Part shown: in pieces, positions 27,816 through 38,261 of the stretch
Numbering within the stretch: position 1 is the stretch's first letter
Layout: each line of letters begins with the position of its first letter
From: Mesobacillus sp. S13
Lineage (GTDB): Bacteria > Bacillota > Bacilli > Bacillales > Cytobacillaceae
Length of the DNA: 64,000 nt
NCBI RefSeq assembly: GCF_020422885.1
Contig: NZ_CP084622.1
Location: 2,375,001 to 2,439,000 of the forward strand
Reading direction: 5' to 3'
Program-made: the position numbers and the translations under genes
The notes under the pieces: model-generated
Told to the model about the DNA's origin: nothing
Seen by the model: the letters and a program-made list of their open reading frames with translations, nothing else
Databases searched by the model: none

Positions 27816-28574
27816 ATGGTCACAACGCTCATTTATAAAGATGGTTCTTCTAATAAGTTTTGGAAAATCCAAGTTTCCGGAAAAAGTTATACGCTTACCT
27901 ATGGAAAAATTGGAACCGTAGGAGCTGTGAAAGTGAAAAATTTTGAAACTGAAGAAGCCTGTCAAAAGGATGCAGATAAACTGATTAAATCAAAAATGAA
28001 GAAAGGCTATACTCCGGCTGGTCCAGTTGATCAGGTTGTGAAGGAATGCTCTATGTCTGAAATCCTATTTTGGGAGATTCTTAAGACCGCCAAGCAAAAA
28101 GGGGAAGATTCTGAAGAACAGATTGAATGGCTGGTGAGCCATTTAATAAGAAAGCCAGTCAAGGAAATTGTCATGTTCGATTATTTTTTTAATCAATACT
28201 ATAAGAAGTCATACACGTCCGATTTGTGGGCAGCAGCCTATATCATCATGGGAGGAGCTTCTGATGATTCCTTTGATTATTTCAGAGCATGGCTGCTATT
28301 TCAGGGGAAAGAGACATACGAAACAGTCATAAGTAATCCCGAAAAAATCATCCCCCATCTAAAAGTCATTGAGGAAGAAGAGGATGTCCCGCAGTTAGAG
28401 GACTTGATAAGTGCCGCAAGTATTGCCTATGAAGAAAAGACAGGGCTGGACTATGAGGATTATTATGATTTATATGAAAAATTGACTGGGGACAAAGCCA
28501 TCCCTCCTGAAATAGAATTGGACTGGGATGAAGATGATGAAGAAGGTTTGAAAAAGAGGTTTCCTGCTTTATAG
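27816..28574 (+). CDS. WGR and DUF4240 domain protein
   Basis: A 252-residue protein. Residues 1-75 form a WGR-type beta domain (NKFWKIQVSGKSYTLTYGKIG), the module found in PARPs and bacterial MolR-like proteins that can bind nucleic acid. From about residue 85, MSEILFWEILKTAKQKGED begins a DUF4240 domain of unknown function, ending in an acidic tail. AGGAG at 27801 favours the ATG at 27816 over the GTG at 27807. It directly follows the HD hydrolase gene. Confidence 0.8.
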   Translation: MVTTLIYKDGSSNKFWKIQVSGKSYTLTYGKIGTVGAVKVKNFETEEACQKDADKLIKSKMKKGYTPAGPVDQVVKECSMSEILFWEILKTAKQKGEDSEEQIEWLVSHLIRKPVKEIVMFDYFFNQYYKKSYTSDLWAAAYIIMGGASDDSFDYFRAWLLFQGKETYETVISNPEKIIPHLKVIEEEEDVPQLEDLISAASIAYEEKTGLDYEDYYDLYEKLTGDKAIPPEIELDWDEDDEEGLKKRFPAL

Positions 28575-28625
28575 GAAAGATATGGAGATCATCCGTTAGA
28601 TTATTAAAACTTAGGGGGAGTCGTT

Positions 28626-29000
28626 TTGAAATCACCACTTTTCAATAAAGTTAACAATGTTTTTATCCACGTGAGCAACTTGAAAGAATCTGCAAAATGG
28701 TATTACAACCTTCTGGGGATTTCATTTGATGCCGAAAAAATAGAATCACCCGTTCATAATATCCCTGTAATGTCTGAAACCGGGTTAACTTTGGATGATC
28801 ACACATTCGACCCGGGCTTTAACCTGAAGCCTTCCGACCATGTTCTATTTAATTTCCTAGTGGATGATGTTGATGAGGCTTACCGCTTTGTAAAATTAAA
28901 TGGAATTATCGTTACTAAAGAAATCGAACGCATTGGTGATTTTGCGTACTTCAATTTCAAAGATCCTGATGGAAACGTATTAATGATTTGCAACTGCTGA
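28626..29000 (+). CDS. VOC-family (glyoxalase/bleomycin-resistance fold) protein
   Basis: A 124-residue protein with the two beta-alpha-beta-beta-beta repeats of the VOC superfamily: NNVFIHVSNLKESAKWYYNL at the start and YFNFKDPDGNVLMICNC at the end. Such proteins bind a divalent metal and act as isomerases, dioxygenases or antibiotic-sequestering proteins. The start is TTG at 28626 behind AGGGGGAG. Specificity unknown; it lies about 50 bases downstream of the WGR gene. Confidence 0.83.
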   Translation: MKSPLFNKVNNVFIHVSNLKESAKWYYNLLGISFDAEKIESPVHNIPVMSETGLTLDDHTFDPGFNLKPSDHVLFNFLVDDVDEAYRFVKLNGIIVTKEIERIGDFAYFNFKDPDGNVLMICNC

Positions 29001-29100
29001 TCTACTCGAGGTTTATTTTTCCAAAAAAGATATTAATTTCCTAGATTCGCCGGTGTCACTCCTGGGTAAAGAAAGGTAATCCTAACAAGGGGTGATAAAA

Positions 29101-29319
29101 ATGAAGACGAAAGAAAAAATGTCAAAAGAAGAGCTATTAAACCAAATCAAGAATAGTAATGGCAGCTTAGAGATTTCGTCTGTTTCCTCAACAGAAGAAG
29201 GAGAAGAAGTAATCGCCCTGGCAAAACACCTGGAACTTGAAGGCAAAATCGTCTTGCTGGAATACTGTTTGGATAAAAAGCCACTGGCGGTTTCCCTGAA
29301 AACTAAGGATCCTGATTAA
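29101..29319 (+). CDS. Small hypothetical protein
   Basis: A 72-residue acidic protein with predicted helix-loop-beta character (MSKEELLNQIKNSNGSLEIS), no membrane segment and no recognised family. AAGGGGTG is well placed before the ATG at 29101 and a strong terminator follows immediately, so it looks like a real single-gene unit. Confidence 0.6.
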   Translation: MKTKEKMSKEELLNQIKNSNGSLEISSVSSTEEGEEVIALAKHLELEGKIVLLEYCLDKKPLAVSLKTKDPD

Positions 29320-29335
29320 AAAGATAAATCCCAAA

Positions 29336-29367
29336 GGCGAGCCGCTTTAATAGCGGTTCGCTTTTTT
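29336..29367 (+). terminator. Rho-independent terminator
   Basis: Arms GCGAGCCGC and GCGGTTCGC (one G-T pair) and a run of six T after the small gene. Confidence 0.88.
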
Positions 29368-29425
29368 ATTTGCATCAATATAGGCCTTAGGAACCAAATG
29401 AGGTAAGTAACCGCTTTCTTTTAAA

Positions 29426-29444
29426 AATTATAAAATTTATAATT
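29426..29444. promoter_or_regulatory. Palindrome touching the -35 box, candidate operator
   Basis: AATTATAAAATTTATAATT is a 9-bp perfect inverted repeat around one central base and ends in the first two bases of the TTGACT box at 29443. A regulator bound here would compete with RNA polymerase. The A/T-only composition makes chance occurrence possible. Confidence 0.35.
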
Positions 29445-29471
29445 GACTGAATATTATATCTATACTATTAT
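29443..29471 (+). promoter_or_regulatory. Sigma-A promoter of the permease-amidohydrolase operon
   Basis: TTGACT, 17 bases, TATTAT, about 65 bases upstream of the permease start. Confidence 0.6.
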
Positions 29472-29537
29472 CGTACCTAATACTTTTTTCCTTTCGTAAA
29501 GCGAAGCGTTTAAGTAAAAAAGATAATGGGGGGATTC

Positions 29538-30731
29538 ATGATGTCACAGATGTTAGCTTTAGTTATTGTTGTATTCATTTTATTAGTAGGAGATTTAGTA
29601 GCAGTAAGGACTAAGGCATGGATTCCATCCATGTTCGTGTCAGCAGTACTATTCCTGATTGGGTACTGGACGTTTTTCCCAAAAGAGATCGTTTCACTGG
29701 CTGGTGTGCCATCGGCAGTAGCGGTCATGATGATGTACTTGTTAATTACAAATATGGGAACATTGCTTTCGATCCAGGAATTGAAAAATCAATGGAAAAC
29801 CATCGTTATCGCTCTATCAGGTATTTTAGGAATAGTAGCCGTATTATTGAGTGTTGGTACGCTCATCTTTGGATTCCAGACAATGGTCGTTGCCGTTCCG
29901 CCTTTGGTTGGTGGAGTCGTATCCGCCTTGATCATGTCTGAAGGGGCAAAAGAAGCTGGACTCGCAACACTATCCGTATTCGCCATCGTTATTTATGTCA
30001 TGCAGGGATTTGCGGGATACCCATTAACCTCACTCGTTCTAAAAAAAGAAGGAAAAAGGATTTTAAAGCAGTATCGCGAGGGAAGCCTGGCAGCAGCTGA
30101 AGTAGCCGCAACCGTAGAGGCCCCAGCGAAACCTGTTGAATTGAAAATGTTTAAAAACCTGCCAGAGAAATACAACACGCAATTCTTTAAGTTTTTCAGA
30201 CTCTCTTTGGTCGCTTTTCTGGCATACCAAACATCTACACTTCTGGCACCAATCGTCTCGGTGAGTCCGTTTGTACTGGCACTTTTATTTGGTGTCATCG
30301 GGACAAGCGTAGGATTCCTTGAGAAACAGGCCCTGCAAAAAGCAAACGGATTTGGAATCGCGATTCTTGTCCTGATGTTATTCATTTTCGATGGACTGAA
30401 GCAGGCAACGCCAGGAATGCTTCTTGAAATTATGGTTCCCCTGATTGGAGCAATCGTTCTGGGCATCACTGGAATGTACATTTTTTCATTCATCGTCGGC
30501 AAGATTTTAAAGGTGAGCAAAGAAATGGCCTTTGCTGTATCATTGACTGCACTTTATGGTTTCCCAGCAGATTACATCATCACCAATGAAGTCATCAATT
30601 CATTGACTGAGGATGAAAAAGAAAGAGAAGCTTTGACCAGTCATATGCTTCCGCCGATGCTTGTGGGCGGATTTGTCACCGTCACGATCGTATCGGTTGT
30701 ACTTGCCGGTATCTTCGTAGGATTCTTGTAG
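29538..30731 (+). CDS. Multi-helix membrane permease of unknown family
   Basis: About 397 residues with roughly ten hydrophobic helices in two halves separated by a hydrophilic loop near residues 165-210. Repeated glycine-rich segments (VPPLVGGVVSALIMSEGAKEAG in the first half, LYGFPADYIITNEVI in the second) look like a two-fold repeat with re-entrant loops, reminiscent of GltS-type sodium/carboxylate symporters, but I cannot assign it. A GGGGGG stretch precedes the ATG pair at 29538/29541. The two genes behind it encode M20 amidohydrolases, so import of an N-acyl or N-carbamoyl amino acid is a reasonable guess. Confidence 0.75.
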   Translation: MMSQMLALVIVVFILLVGDLVAVRTKAWIPSMFVSAVLFLIGYWTFFPKEIVSLAGVPSAVAVMMMYLLITNMGTLLSIQELKNQWKTIVIALSGILGIVAVLLSVGTLIFGFQTMVVAVPPLVGGVVSALIMSEGAKEAGLATLSVFAIVIYVMQGFAGYPLTSLVLKKEGKRILKQYREGSLAAAEVAATVEAPAKPVELKMFKNLPEKYNTQFFKFFRLSLVAFLAYQTSTLLAPIVSVSPFVLALLFGVIGTSVGFLEKQALQKANGFGIAILVLMLFIFDGLKQATPGMLLEIMVPLIGAIVLGITGMYIFSFIVGKILKVSKEMAFAVSLTALYGFPADYIITNEVINSLTEDEKEREALTSHMLPPMLVGGFVTVTIVSVVLAGIFVGFL

Positions 30732-30743
30732 GAAAAGAGGCGA

Positions 30744-31979
30744 ATGAGATTGCTAGAATTAAAGGAACGCATTCAACAGCATATCGATCAAATCAGTGAG
30801 TACACCGCAACTCCCGGAAAAGGGACGACAAGGCTGACATACAGCCAGGAGGATTTAAAAACTCGCAATTATATTAAAGCGAAAATGAAAGAGTACGGAT
30901 TGCAGGTTAGAGAAGATGGATTTGGCAATATTTTTGGCAAACTGGAAGGAACTATAAAGGACGCGCCTAGTGTGATGGTCGGGTCTCATTTTGACTCGGT
31001 CCCTCACGGGGGTTCATATGATGGTCCCGCAGGAGTCGTTGCGGCGCTTGAGGTAGCAGCACTCTTTGCAAAAAACAAAATGAGGCCGAAGTATCCTCTT
31101 GAAATCGTTGCCTTGGTAGAGGAAGAAGGAGCAAGGTTTGGCGGAGGGCTCATGGGTTCCCGCGGAATGGTCGGATTGCTTGGAGAGGAAGAGTTTAAGA
31201 GCCTGAGAGACCATAATGGTGTATCCACAATCGAAGCAATGAGTGGCATTGGGCTTGACCCATCGCTCCCTAAAAAAAGAGATTCGAAAACGATGAAAGC
31301 ATTTCTTGAATTACATATTGAACAAGGTCCTATTTTAGAAGAAAAGGATATACCAATTGGAGTTGTAGAAGCGATTGTAGGACTGACACAACTGGAAGTG
31401 ACTGTTAAAGGGCAGGCGGGACACGCAGGCACCACTCCGATGGATCGCCGGTCCGACGCTCTAGTGGCCTCGGCTAGTATTATCGCTCAATTGCCCGCGC
31501 TTGCTGAAGAAGAAGGACAAGGAACAGTCATTACCACCGGTCGATTGAATGTCTATCCCAATGGCGCCAATGTCATCCCTGATCAGGTCGTTTTCTCGGT
31601 TGATATTCGGTCGGGAAAGGAAGAGCATGTCTTGAATGTGATCGAAAAAACAAAGAATCTTGTTCATTCTTTTAATGGAAGTGGAATTGATATAACAATT
31701 GAGCAACTCTTATATATCCAGCCGAAAGAACTGAACCCAGGTATCCGCTCCCTTTTAAAAGAGAAAAGCGAAGCGTTGCAAATTCCGTATTGTTCGATCC
31801 ATAGCGGCGCAGGTCATGATGCAATGGTTTTATCCGATTATACCGATGTTGGAATGCTGTTTATTCCAAGTAAGAATGGATTAAGCCATTGTCCGGAAGA
31901 ATGGTCCGACTCTGAAGACATAGCTCGAGCGGCAGAGATTTTTTACGAAACAGCTAAGAACTTAACGGAGGCGGAGTAA
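30744..31979 (+). CDS. M20-family Zn-dependent hydrolase (allantoate amidohydrolase/N-carbamoylase-like)
   Basis: A 411-residue enzyme close to AllC/HyuC. It shows GSHFDSVPHGGSYDGPAGV (His, Asp), VEEEGARFGGGLMGSRGM (catalytic Glu and metal ligand), ELHIEQGPILEE, and GHAGTTPMDRRSDA in the dimerisation domain, all typical of allantoate amidohydrolases and L-N-carbamoylases. No allantoinase or hydantoinase is nearby, so an N-carbamoyl or ureido amino acid is only a candidate substrate. Its stop overlaps the next ATG by one base (TAATG). Confidence 0.9.
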   Translation: MRLLELKERIQQHIDQISEYTATPGKGTTRLTYSQEDLKTRNYIKAKMKEYGLQVREDGFGNIFGKLEGTIKDAPSVMVGSHFDSVPHGGSYDGPAGVVAALEVAALFAKNKMRPKYPLEIVALVEEEGARFGGGLMGSRGMVGLLGEEEFKSLRDHNGVSTIEAMSGIGLDPSLPKKRDSKTMKAFLELHIEQGPILEEKDIPIGVVEAIVGLTQLEVTVKGQAGHAGTTPMDRRSDALVASASIIAQLPALAEEEGQGTVITTGRLNVYPNGANVIPDQVVFSVDIRSGKEEHVLNVIEKTKNLVHSFNGSGIDITIEQLLYIQPKELNPGIRSLLKEKSEALQIPYCSIHSGAGHDAMVLSDYTDVGMLFIPSKNGLSHCPEEWSDSEDIARAAEIFYETAKNLTEAE

Positions 31980-33157
31980 TGATAAACGATAGAGTTAAAG
32001 AGGCCATTAAGAGCTACAATAACGAATTAACAAAGATTAGGAGGAAGCTCCACAGCGAGCCAGAGCTTTCATGGGAAGAGTTTAAGACGACAGATTTTGT
32101 TTGCGCTTATCTGGATGAGCTGGGAATTTCGTATCGGCGCACCGAGCCAACTGGAGTTATTGCTGAAATCGAGGGAGGCAAGCCAGGAAAAACGGTCGCC
32201 TTAAGAGGGGATATGGATGCACTTTCAGTTGAAGAACTAAACAAGGAGTTGTCGTACGCTTCAAAGGAAGCTGGGAAAATGCATGCTTGCGGCCATGATG
32301 CTCATACCGCCATGCTGATGATCGCGGCTAAAGCATTGAATGTGATCAAGGAAGATATGCCTGGAAATGTCCGTTTATTGTTCCAGCCAGCGGAAGAAGT
32401 TGCACAGGGCGCAAAGGCTCTTGTTAAACAAGGCGCTGTTGACGGAGTGGACAACGTCTTCGGAATCCATATCTGGTCGCAAATGCCGACGCATAAGGTC
32501 AGCTGCACACCGGGACCTTCCTTTGCTTCAGCTGATTTGTTCAAAGTGACATTCAAAGGAAAAGGCGGCCATGGAGCGATCCCGCAGGCTTGTATCGATA
32601 CAGCAGTGGTTGCATCATCCTTTGTCATGAATGTCCAATCTGTAGTGTCGAGAACGATTGATCCGCAGCAGGGCGCAGTACTTACGGTCGGTAAAATGGT
32701 TGTCGGTACTCGATTCAATGTCATTGCCGAGAATGCAGTGATAGAAGGAACAGTCCGTTGTTTCGACCCTGAAGTTCGCGACCATATCGAGAAACAGCTG
32801 ACACATTACGCTGAAAACGTTGCAGCAGTTTATGGTGCTACGGCTAAAGTGGAATATACACGTGGCACTCAAGCAGTCATCAATGACGAAGGTAGTGCTC
32901 GGCTTGTCCAGCAGGTAGCTGCAGAGGCCTTTGGCGAAGATGTCATTTATCACGAAAAGCCAACCATGGGCGGGGAGGATTTCAGCTTCTATCTCGATGA
33001 GGTTCCAGGAAGCTTTGCATTAGTTGGAAGCGGCAATCCTGACAAAGATACCGATTGGGCTCACCATCATGGCAAATTCAATATCGATGAAGATGCGTTG
33101 AGTACTGGCGCAGAGCTATATGCCCAGTATGCCTGGGCTTATTTGAACAGAAGCTGA
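31979..33157 (+). CDS. M20D-family amidohydrolase (N-acyl amino acid/hippurate hydrolase-like)
   Basis: A 392-residue zinc enzyme with the M20D metal site HACGHDAHTAML, the catalytic Glu in FQPAEEVAQGAKA, the lid-domain GKGGHGAIP and the C-terminal MGGEDFSFYL. These features define N-acyl-L-amino-acid amidohydrolases, which release free amino acids from acylated forms. It is coupled to the preceding M20 gene by a one-base overlap, so both probably act in sequence on what the permease imports. Confidence 0.9.
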   Translation: MINDRVKEAIKSYNNELTKIRRKLHSEPELSWEEFKTTDFVCAYLDELGISYRRTEPTGVIAEIEGGKPGKTVALRGDMDALSVEELNKELSYASKEAGKMHACGHDAHTAMLMIAAKALNVIKEDMPGNVRLLFQPAEEVAQGAKALVKQGAVDGVDNVFGIHIWSQMPTHKVSCTPGPSFASADLFKVTFKGKGGHGAIPQACIDTAVVASSFVMNVQSVVSRTIDPQQGAVLTVGKMVVGTRFNVIAENAVIEGTVRCFDPEVRDHIEKQLTHYAENVAAVYGATAKVEYTRGTQAVINDEGSARLVQQVAAEAFGEDVIYHEKPTMGGEDFSFYLDEVPGSFALVGSGNPDKDTDWAHHHGKFNIDEDALSTGAELYAQYAWAYLNRS

Positions 33158-33162
33158 CTCAT

Positions 33163-33198
33163 AAAAAGTGGAGAACCCTCTGAGGCTCTCCACTTTTT
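33163..33198. terminator. Bidirectional Rho-independent terminator
   Basis: A 12-bp stem AAAAAGTGGAGA / TCTCCACTTTTT lies between convergent genes and provides T runs on both strands. Confidence 0.88.
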
Positions 33199-33200
33199 AA

Positions 33201-33422
33201 TTACCTCTTTTTCTTTTTGGACAGATCAGCCGCCGCCTGCGCCTGTTTCGCCTTCGACTCCAGTGTCAGCTGCACATGGTAAGTCTGTTCATCAACTGCC
33301 AACACACTTGTTACTTTCCCCTTGCGTCCCTTGATCTTCAAGTCCTCTCCAACGGCAGGAACCTGCTGCCGAAGCTGATTCAAAAGCTCCGTTCGGTTTT
33401 CAAAAAAATGGACAACAAACAT
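33201..33422 (-). CDS. Small basic hypothetical protein
   Basis: A 73-residue protein beginning MFVVHFFENRTELLN with a beta-rich middle (LKIKGRKGKVTSVLAVDEQTY) and a C-terminal alanine/lysine tail ending in KKKKR. An AAAGGTGAT ribosome site precedes the ATG and the terminator at 33163 serves it. It looks like a conserved small cytoplasmic protein; function unknown. Confidence 0.65.
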   Translation of the reverse strand: MFVVHFFENRTELLNQLRQQVPAVGEDLKIKGRKGKVTSVLAVDEQTYHVQLTLESKAKQAQAAADLSKKKKR

Positions 33423-33598
33423 AGCCTATCACCTTTTTCTATAGTAGTAGTGTTCCTATCACTAACATATTTGCGGGTTACTAGGTTTAGAACTGATTAA
33501 TAGAAGGAATTTTAGTAGGATTGATTTACTGAGCTGGTGGGAAGAATTTGTAGTGAGGATTAATAAAGCAGGAAAGTTACTTTGTTTGCTTTCAATTT

Positions 33599-35616
<2,018 letters not shown>

Positions 35617-35626
35617 ATAGTTTTTG

Positions 35627-35660
35627 AAGAGCTGCCAAAATAGTGGGCAGCTCTTTCTCT
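35627..35660 (+). terminator. Rho-independent terminator of the GH1 gene
   Basis: Arms AAGAGCTGCC and GGGCAGCTCTT with a T-rich tail 10 bases after the stop. Confidence 0.85.
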
Positions 35661-35701
35661 TTGAAAGAAATCACTAGCAATAAAAGGAAAACCGAAAATT
35701 T

Positions 35702-35725
35702 TGTCGAATAGTACCTTATTATAAT
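35702..35725 (+). promoter_or_regulatory. Candidate Spo0A box and -10 before the GNAT trio
   Basis: TGTCGAA (35702-35708, in TTTTGTCGAATAG) matches the Spo0A box and TATAAT lies at 35720-35725. The 13-base distance is too short for a normal -35, so binding would matter more than promoter shape. Chance matches to a 7-mer are expected. Confidence 0.25.
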
Positions 35726-35777
35726 CTAATCTTTTTAATGAATTTAGTTATCAGTGAAAAATTCAGGAGGAAATCAT

Positions 35778-36323
35778 ATGTTTCTTTATAAAATAAATGA
35801 ACAACTATCTTTAAAACTAGCTGAGGTAAATGATGCAGACCGAGTATTTGAACTAACAGAAAAGTCTAGGGATTATTTAAAAGAGTGGCTGCCGTGGCTG
35901 GACTTTACAACTAAGGTTGAAGACACGAAAGAATTTTTAAAAGGAACGATGAAAGGTTACGCCGATAACAATAGCATGACTACCGTTATTTTATACGAAG
36001 GAGAAATCGTTGGAACTGCAGGTTTCAACAGTATCAATTGGTCAAACAAAACGGCTTACATCGGCTATTGGATTGGCCATGAATATCAAGGAAAAGGAAT
36101 TATGACGAAGGTTGCCAGGGCACTGACTGAATACGCCTTTGACCATTTGAAATTGAACAAAGTTGAAATCAGGGCGGCGGCGGATAATAAAAAGAGCAGA
36201 GGCATCCCTGAAAGATTGGGGTTTGTGGAGGAAGGAAAAATCAGGCAAGCAGAATGGTTATATGATCACTATGTGGATCATATTGTTTATGGGATTCTGG
36301 CTGAAGAATGGGACTCAAAATAG
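35778..36323 (+). CDS. GNAT-family N-acetyltransferase (RimJ/RimL-like)
   Basis: A 181-residue acetyltransferase with AYIGYWIGHEYQGKGIMTKVARALTEY split over motif A (the acetyl-CoA loop is YQGKGIM) and LNKVEIRAAADNKKSRGIPERLGF as motif B. The pattern matches enzymes annotated as ribosomal-protein-serine acetyltransferases (RimL/YdaF). AGGAGG at 35766 selects the ATG at 35778 rather than 35754. First of three adjacent GNAT genes; the second starts one base after its stop codon. Confidence 0.87.
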   Translation: MFLYKINEQLSLKLAEVNDADRVFELTEKSRDYLKEWLPWLDFTTKVEDTKEFLKGTMKGYADNNSMTTVILYEGEIVGTAGFNSINWSNKTAYIGYWIGHEYQGKGIMTKVARALTEYAFDHLKLNKVEIRAAADNKKSRGIPERLGFVEEGKIRQAEWLYDHYVDHIVYGILAEEWDSK

Positions 36324-36324
36324 T

Positions 36325-36861
36325 ATGGATGTTTTTTTCCAAAACGGCAGTTTATCGGTCCGAAGGTTAAAAGAAAAAGATAAACCTTTATTAGCAAAGT
36401 GGCTTTCAAATCCAAAGGTACTTGAATACTATGAAGGCCGGGATCAACCTTTCGATTTAGAAAAAGTCGAAAATGTTTTTTATGCTGCGGATGACGAGGA
36501 AGTTAAATGCATAATTGAGTACGATGGGCAGCCCATAGGCTATATTCAATATTATGAATTGGACGAGGCAACAAAAGGTGAATATGGGTATGGCCCGGAA
36601 AAAGTTTTTGGAATAGATCAGTTTATTGGGGAAGTCGACTATTGGAATAGAGGGATAGGAACTAGTCTGGTCACATCCATGACGGAATTTCTCATTAACC
36701 AGCTTCATGCTGACATAGTGGTCATGGATCCGCAAGTGTGGAATGCGCGTGCGATAAAATGCTACGAAAAATGCGGTTTCAAAAAAGTTAAACTCTTGAC
36801 TGAACACGGGCTCCATGAAAAAGAATATCGTGACTGCTGGCTGATTGAATACAGGGAATAA
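36325..36861 (+). CDS. GNAT of the aminoglycoside 6'-N-acetyltransferase type, AAC(6')-Ie-like
   Basis: A 178-residue acetyltransferase that recalls the N-terminal domain of the bifunctional AAC(6')-Ie/APH(2'') enzyme along its whole length: VLEYYEGRDQPF, IEYDGQPIGYIQYY, GIDQFIGEVDYWNRGIGTS, DPQVWNARAIKCYEKCGF and EHGLHEKEYRDCWLIEYR all have close counterparts from memory. The conserved FIGE and DxD-like acidic residues that contact the aminoglycoside appear present. Whether it confers resistance is unknown; chromosomal relatives may have another substrate. It begins one base after the preceding GNAT gene, without a strong ribosome site, suggesting coupling. Confidence 0.78.
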   Translation: MDVFFQNGSLSVRRLKEKDKPLLAKWLSNPKVLEYYEGRDQPFDLEKVENVFYAADDEEVKCIIEYDGQPIGYIQYYELDEATKGEYGYGPEKVFGIDQFIGEVDYWNRGIGTSLVTSMTEFLINQLHADIVVMDPQVWNARAIKCYEKCGFKKVKLLTEHGLHEKEYRDCWLIEYRE

Positions 36862-36896
36862 GTTGGCAAAATTTTGAATGGGATAGGGGAGACGAA

Positions 36897-37439
36897 ATGA
36901 TCTTTGATCAAGAAAACAAAACAATCACAACTTCAAGACTGATTCTGCGGATGTTTGATCAGTCTGATGCGAAAGAAGTCGCCAGGCTTTGCAATAATTT
37001 TAATATCTACAATAATACTTTGTACCTGCCTTATCCATATTCATTAGAAGATGCTTTGTCATGGATGGAAAGGCATCTTGAAAATTATGAAGCGGGTGTA
37101 TCATACGAATTTGCTGTAACCGAGAAGGAAAGCGGGCAACTGTTGGGTGCTATCGGATTATCATGTAACCAGAGATTCAATCAAGGTGAAATAGCTTATT
37201 GGATTGGCGAGGAGTTTTGGGGAAAAGGTTATGCAACAGAGGCAGCGGAAGCGGTGCTTCAATTTGCTTTCGAAGAAAAGAAATTACATAAAGTATTTGC
37301 TCGCTGCTTCGGTTCAAATCCGGCTTCTGCACGGGTTTTGGTGAAGTTGGGAATGAAAGAAGAAGGGACTTTAACCGACCACATCAGGAAAGATGACCGA
37401 TATGAAGATTTAGTTCATTATGGAATAATCAACAAGTAA
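36897..37439 (+). CDS. GNAT-family N-acetyltransferase (RimL-like)
   Basis: A 180-residue acetyltransferase with the acetyl-CoA loop in AYWIGEEFWGKGYATEAAEA and motif B in KVFARCFGSNPASARVLVKLGM. It belongs to the RimJ/RimL-type Acetyltransf_3 group. Start ATG at 36897 follows GGGGAGACGAA. Third and last gene of the GNAT trio, closed by a terminator; it is not a duplicate of the other two, being clearly divergent. Confidence 0.87.
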   Translation: MIFDQENKTITTSRLILRMFDQSDAKEVARLCNNFNIYNNTLYLPYPYSLEDALSWMERHLENYEAGVSYEFAVTEKESGQLLGAIGLSCNQRFNQGEIAYWIGEEFWGKGYATEAAEAVLQFAFEEKKLHKVFARCFGSNPASARVLVKLGMKEEGTLTDHIRKDDRYEDLVHYGIINK

Positions 37440-37440
37440 A

Positions 37441-37468
37441 AATGCTCAGGAAAGCCTGAGCATTTTTT
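37441..37468 (+). terminator. Rho-independent terminator
   Basis: Perfect 10-bp stem AATGCTCAGG / CCTGAGCATT with an AAAG loop and T tail, directly after the third GNAT gene. Confidence 0.9.
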
Positions 37469-37478
37469 CATGAAGCTA

Positions 37479-38261
37479 TTATAAAAGCGACTCTGCTCCA
37501 TCTATATAGACTTCTGTGCCAGTTATGTGCGAGGACAGATCAGATGCTAGAAAGAAGACAAGATCTGCTACTTGTTCCGGTTTTCCGGCATTTTCTTCAA
37601 GTGGCTGGTTGCCTTCTGGATATTCGACCGGAATTTTGATTTTCTCAAGTTCATCCTCTTGAGGAAATGTGTTTTTCCCTATATTGGTTTCAATCGCTCC
37701 CGGACAGATGACATTGACTCTTATTTTATACTGTGCGAGTTCAAGTGCCGCCATTTTGCCGAAGCCTGTTTGTCCTATTTTAGAAGTGCTGTAGGCGGAC
37801 ATACCAAAATTCTTATATATCCTGTTACCGTTGATGGAGCTTGTGATGATGATGCTGCCGCCATTCTTCTTCATATGCGGTATGGCATATTTTACAGTAA
37901 GAAAAGTCCCTCGGAGGTTCGTGTTGATGGTTTCGTCCCAATCCTCTACTGTCAGGTCTTCAATTGGGGCAATAACACCGTTTATGCCTGCGTTGGCAAA
38001 AACGATATCTACATTCCCCCAGGTATCAGCCACCATTTGAAAGCTTTGTTCCATTTCAGTCGGATTGGCTATATCACATTCGACTATAAGGGCATTCCCC
38101 CCAGCAGCTTCAATTGACTCTTTTACTTCCCTGGCGTTTTCTTCCTTTACATCAATCAGTGCTACTTTTGCCCCCTCATTAGCCACTTTGATCGCCGCCG
38201 CTCTTCCGATTCCTGAGCTGGCACCTGTTATAAAAGCGACCTTTCCTTCTAATTGGCTCAA
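37479..38261 (-). CDS. SDR-family oxidoreductase
   Basis: A 260-residue short-chain dehydrogenase with TGASSGIGRAAA, ANAGINGV and the active-site SSINGNR plus YSTSKIG. It resembles glucose 1-dehydrogenase/FabG-type enzymes; substrate unknown. AAGGAGG at 38271-38277 sits 9 bases before a TTG at 38261, so the longer frame from 38342 is rejected. Convergent with the GNAT trio and separated from it by the terminator at 37441. Confidence 0.86.
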   Translation of the reverse strand: MSQLEGKVAFITGASSGIGRAAAIKVANEGAKVALIDVKEENAREVKESIEAAGGNALIVECDIANPTEMEQSFQMVADTWGNVDIVFANAGINGVIAPIEDLTVEDWDETINTNLRGTFLTVKYAIPHMKKNGGSIIITSSINGNRIYKNFGMSAYSTSKIGQTGFGKMAALELAQYKIRVNVICPGAIETNIGKNTFPQEDELEKIKIPVEYPEGNQPLEENAGKPEQVADLVFFLASDLSSHITGTEVYIDGAESLL

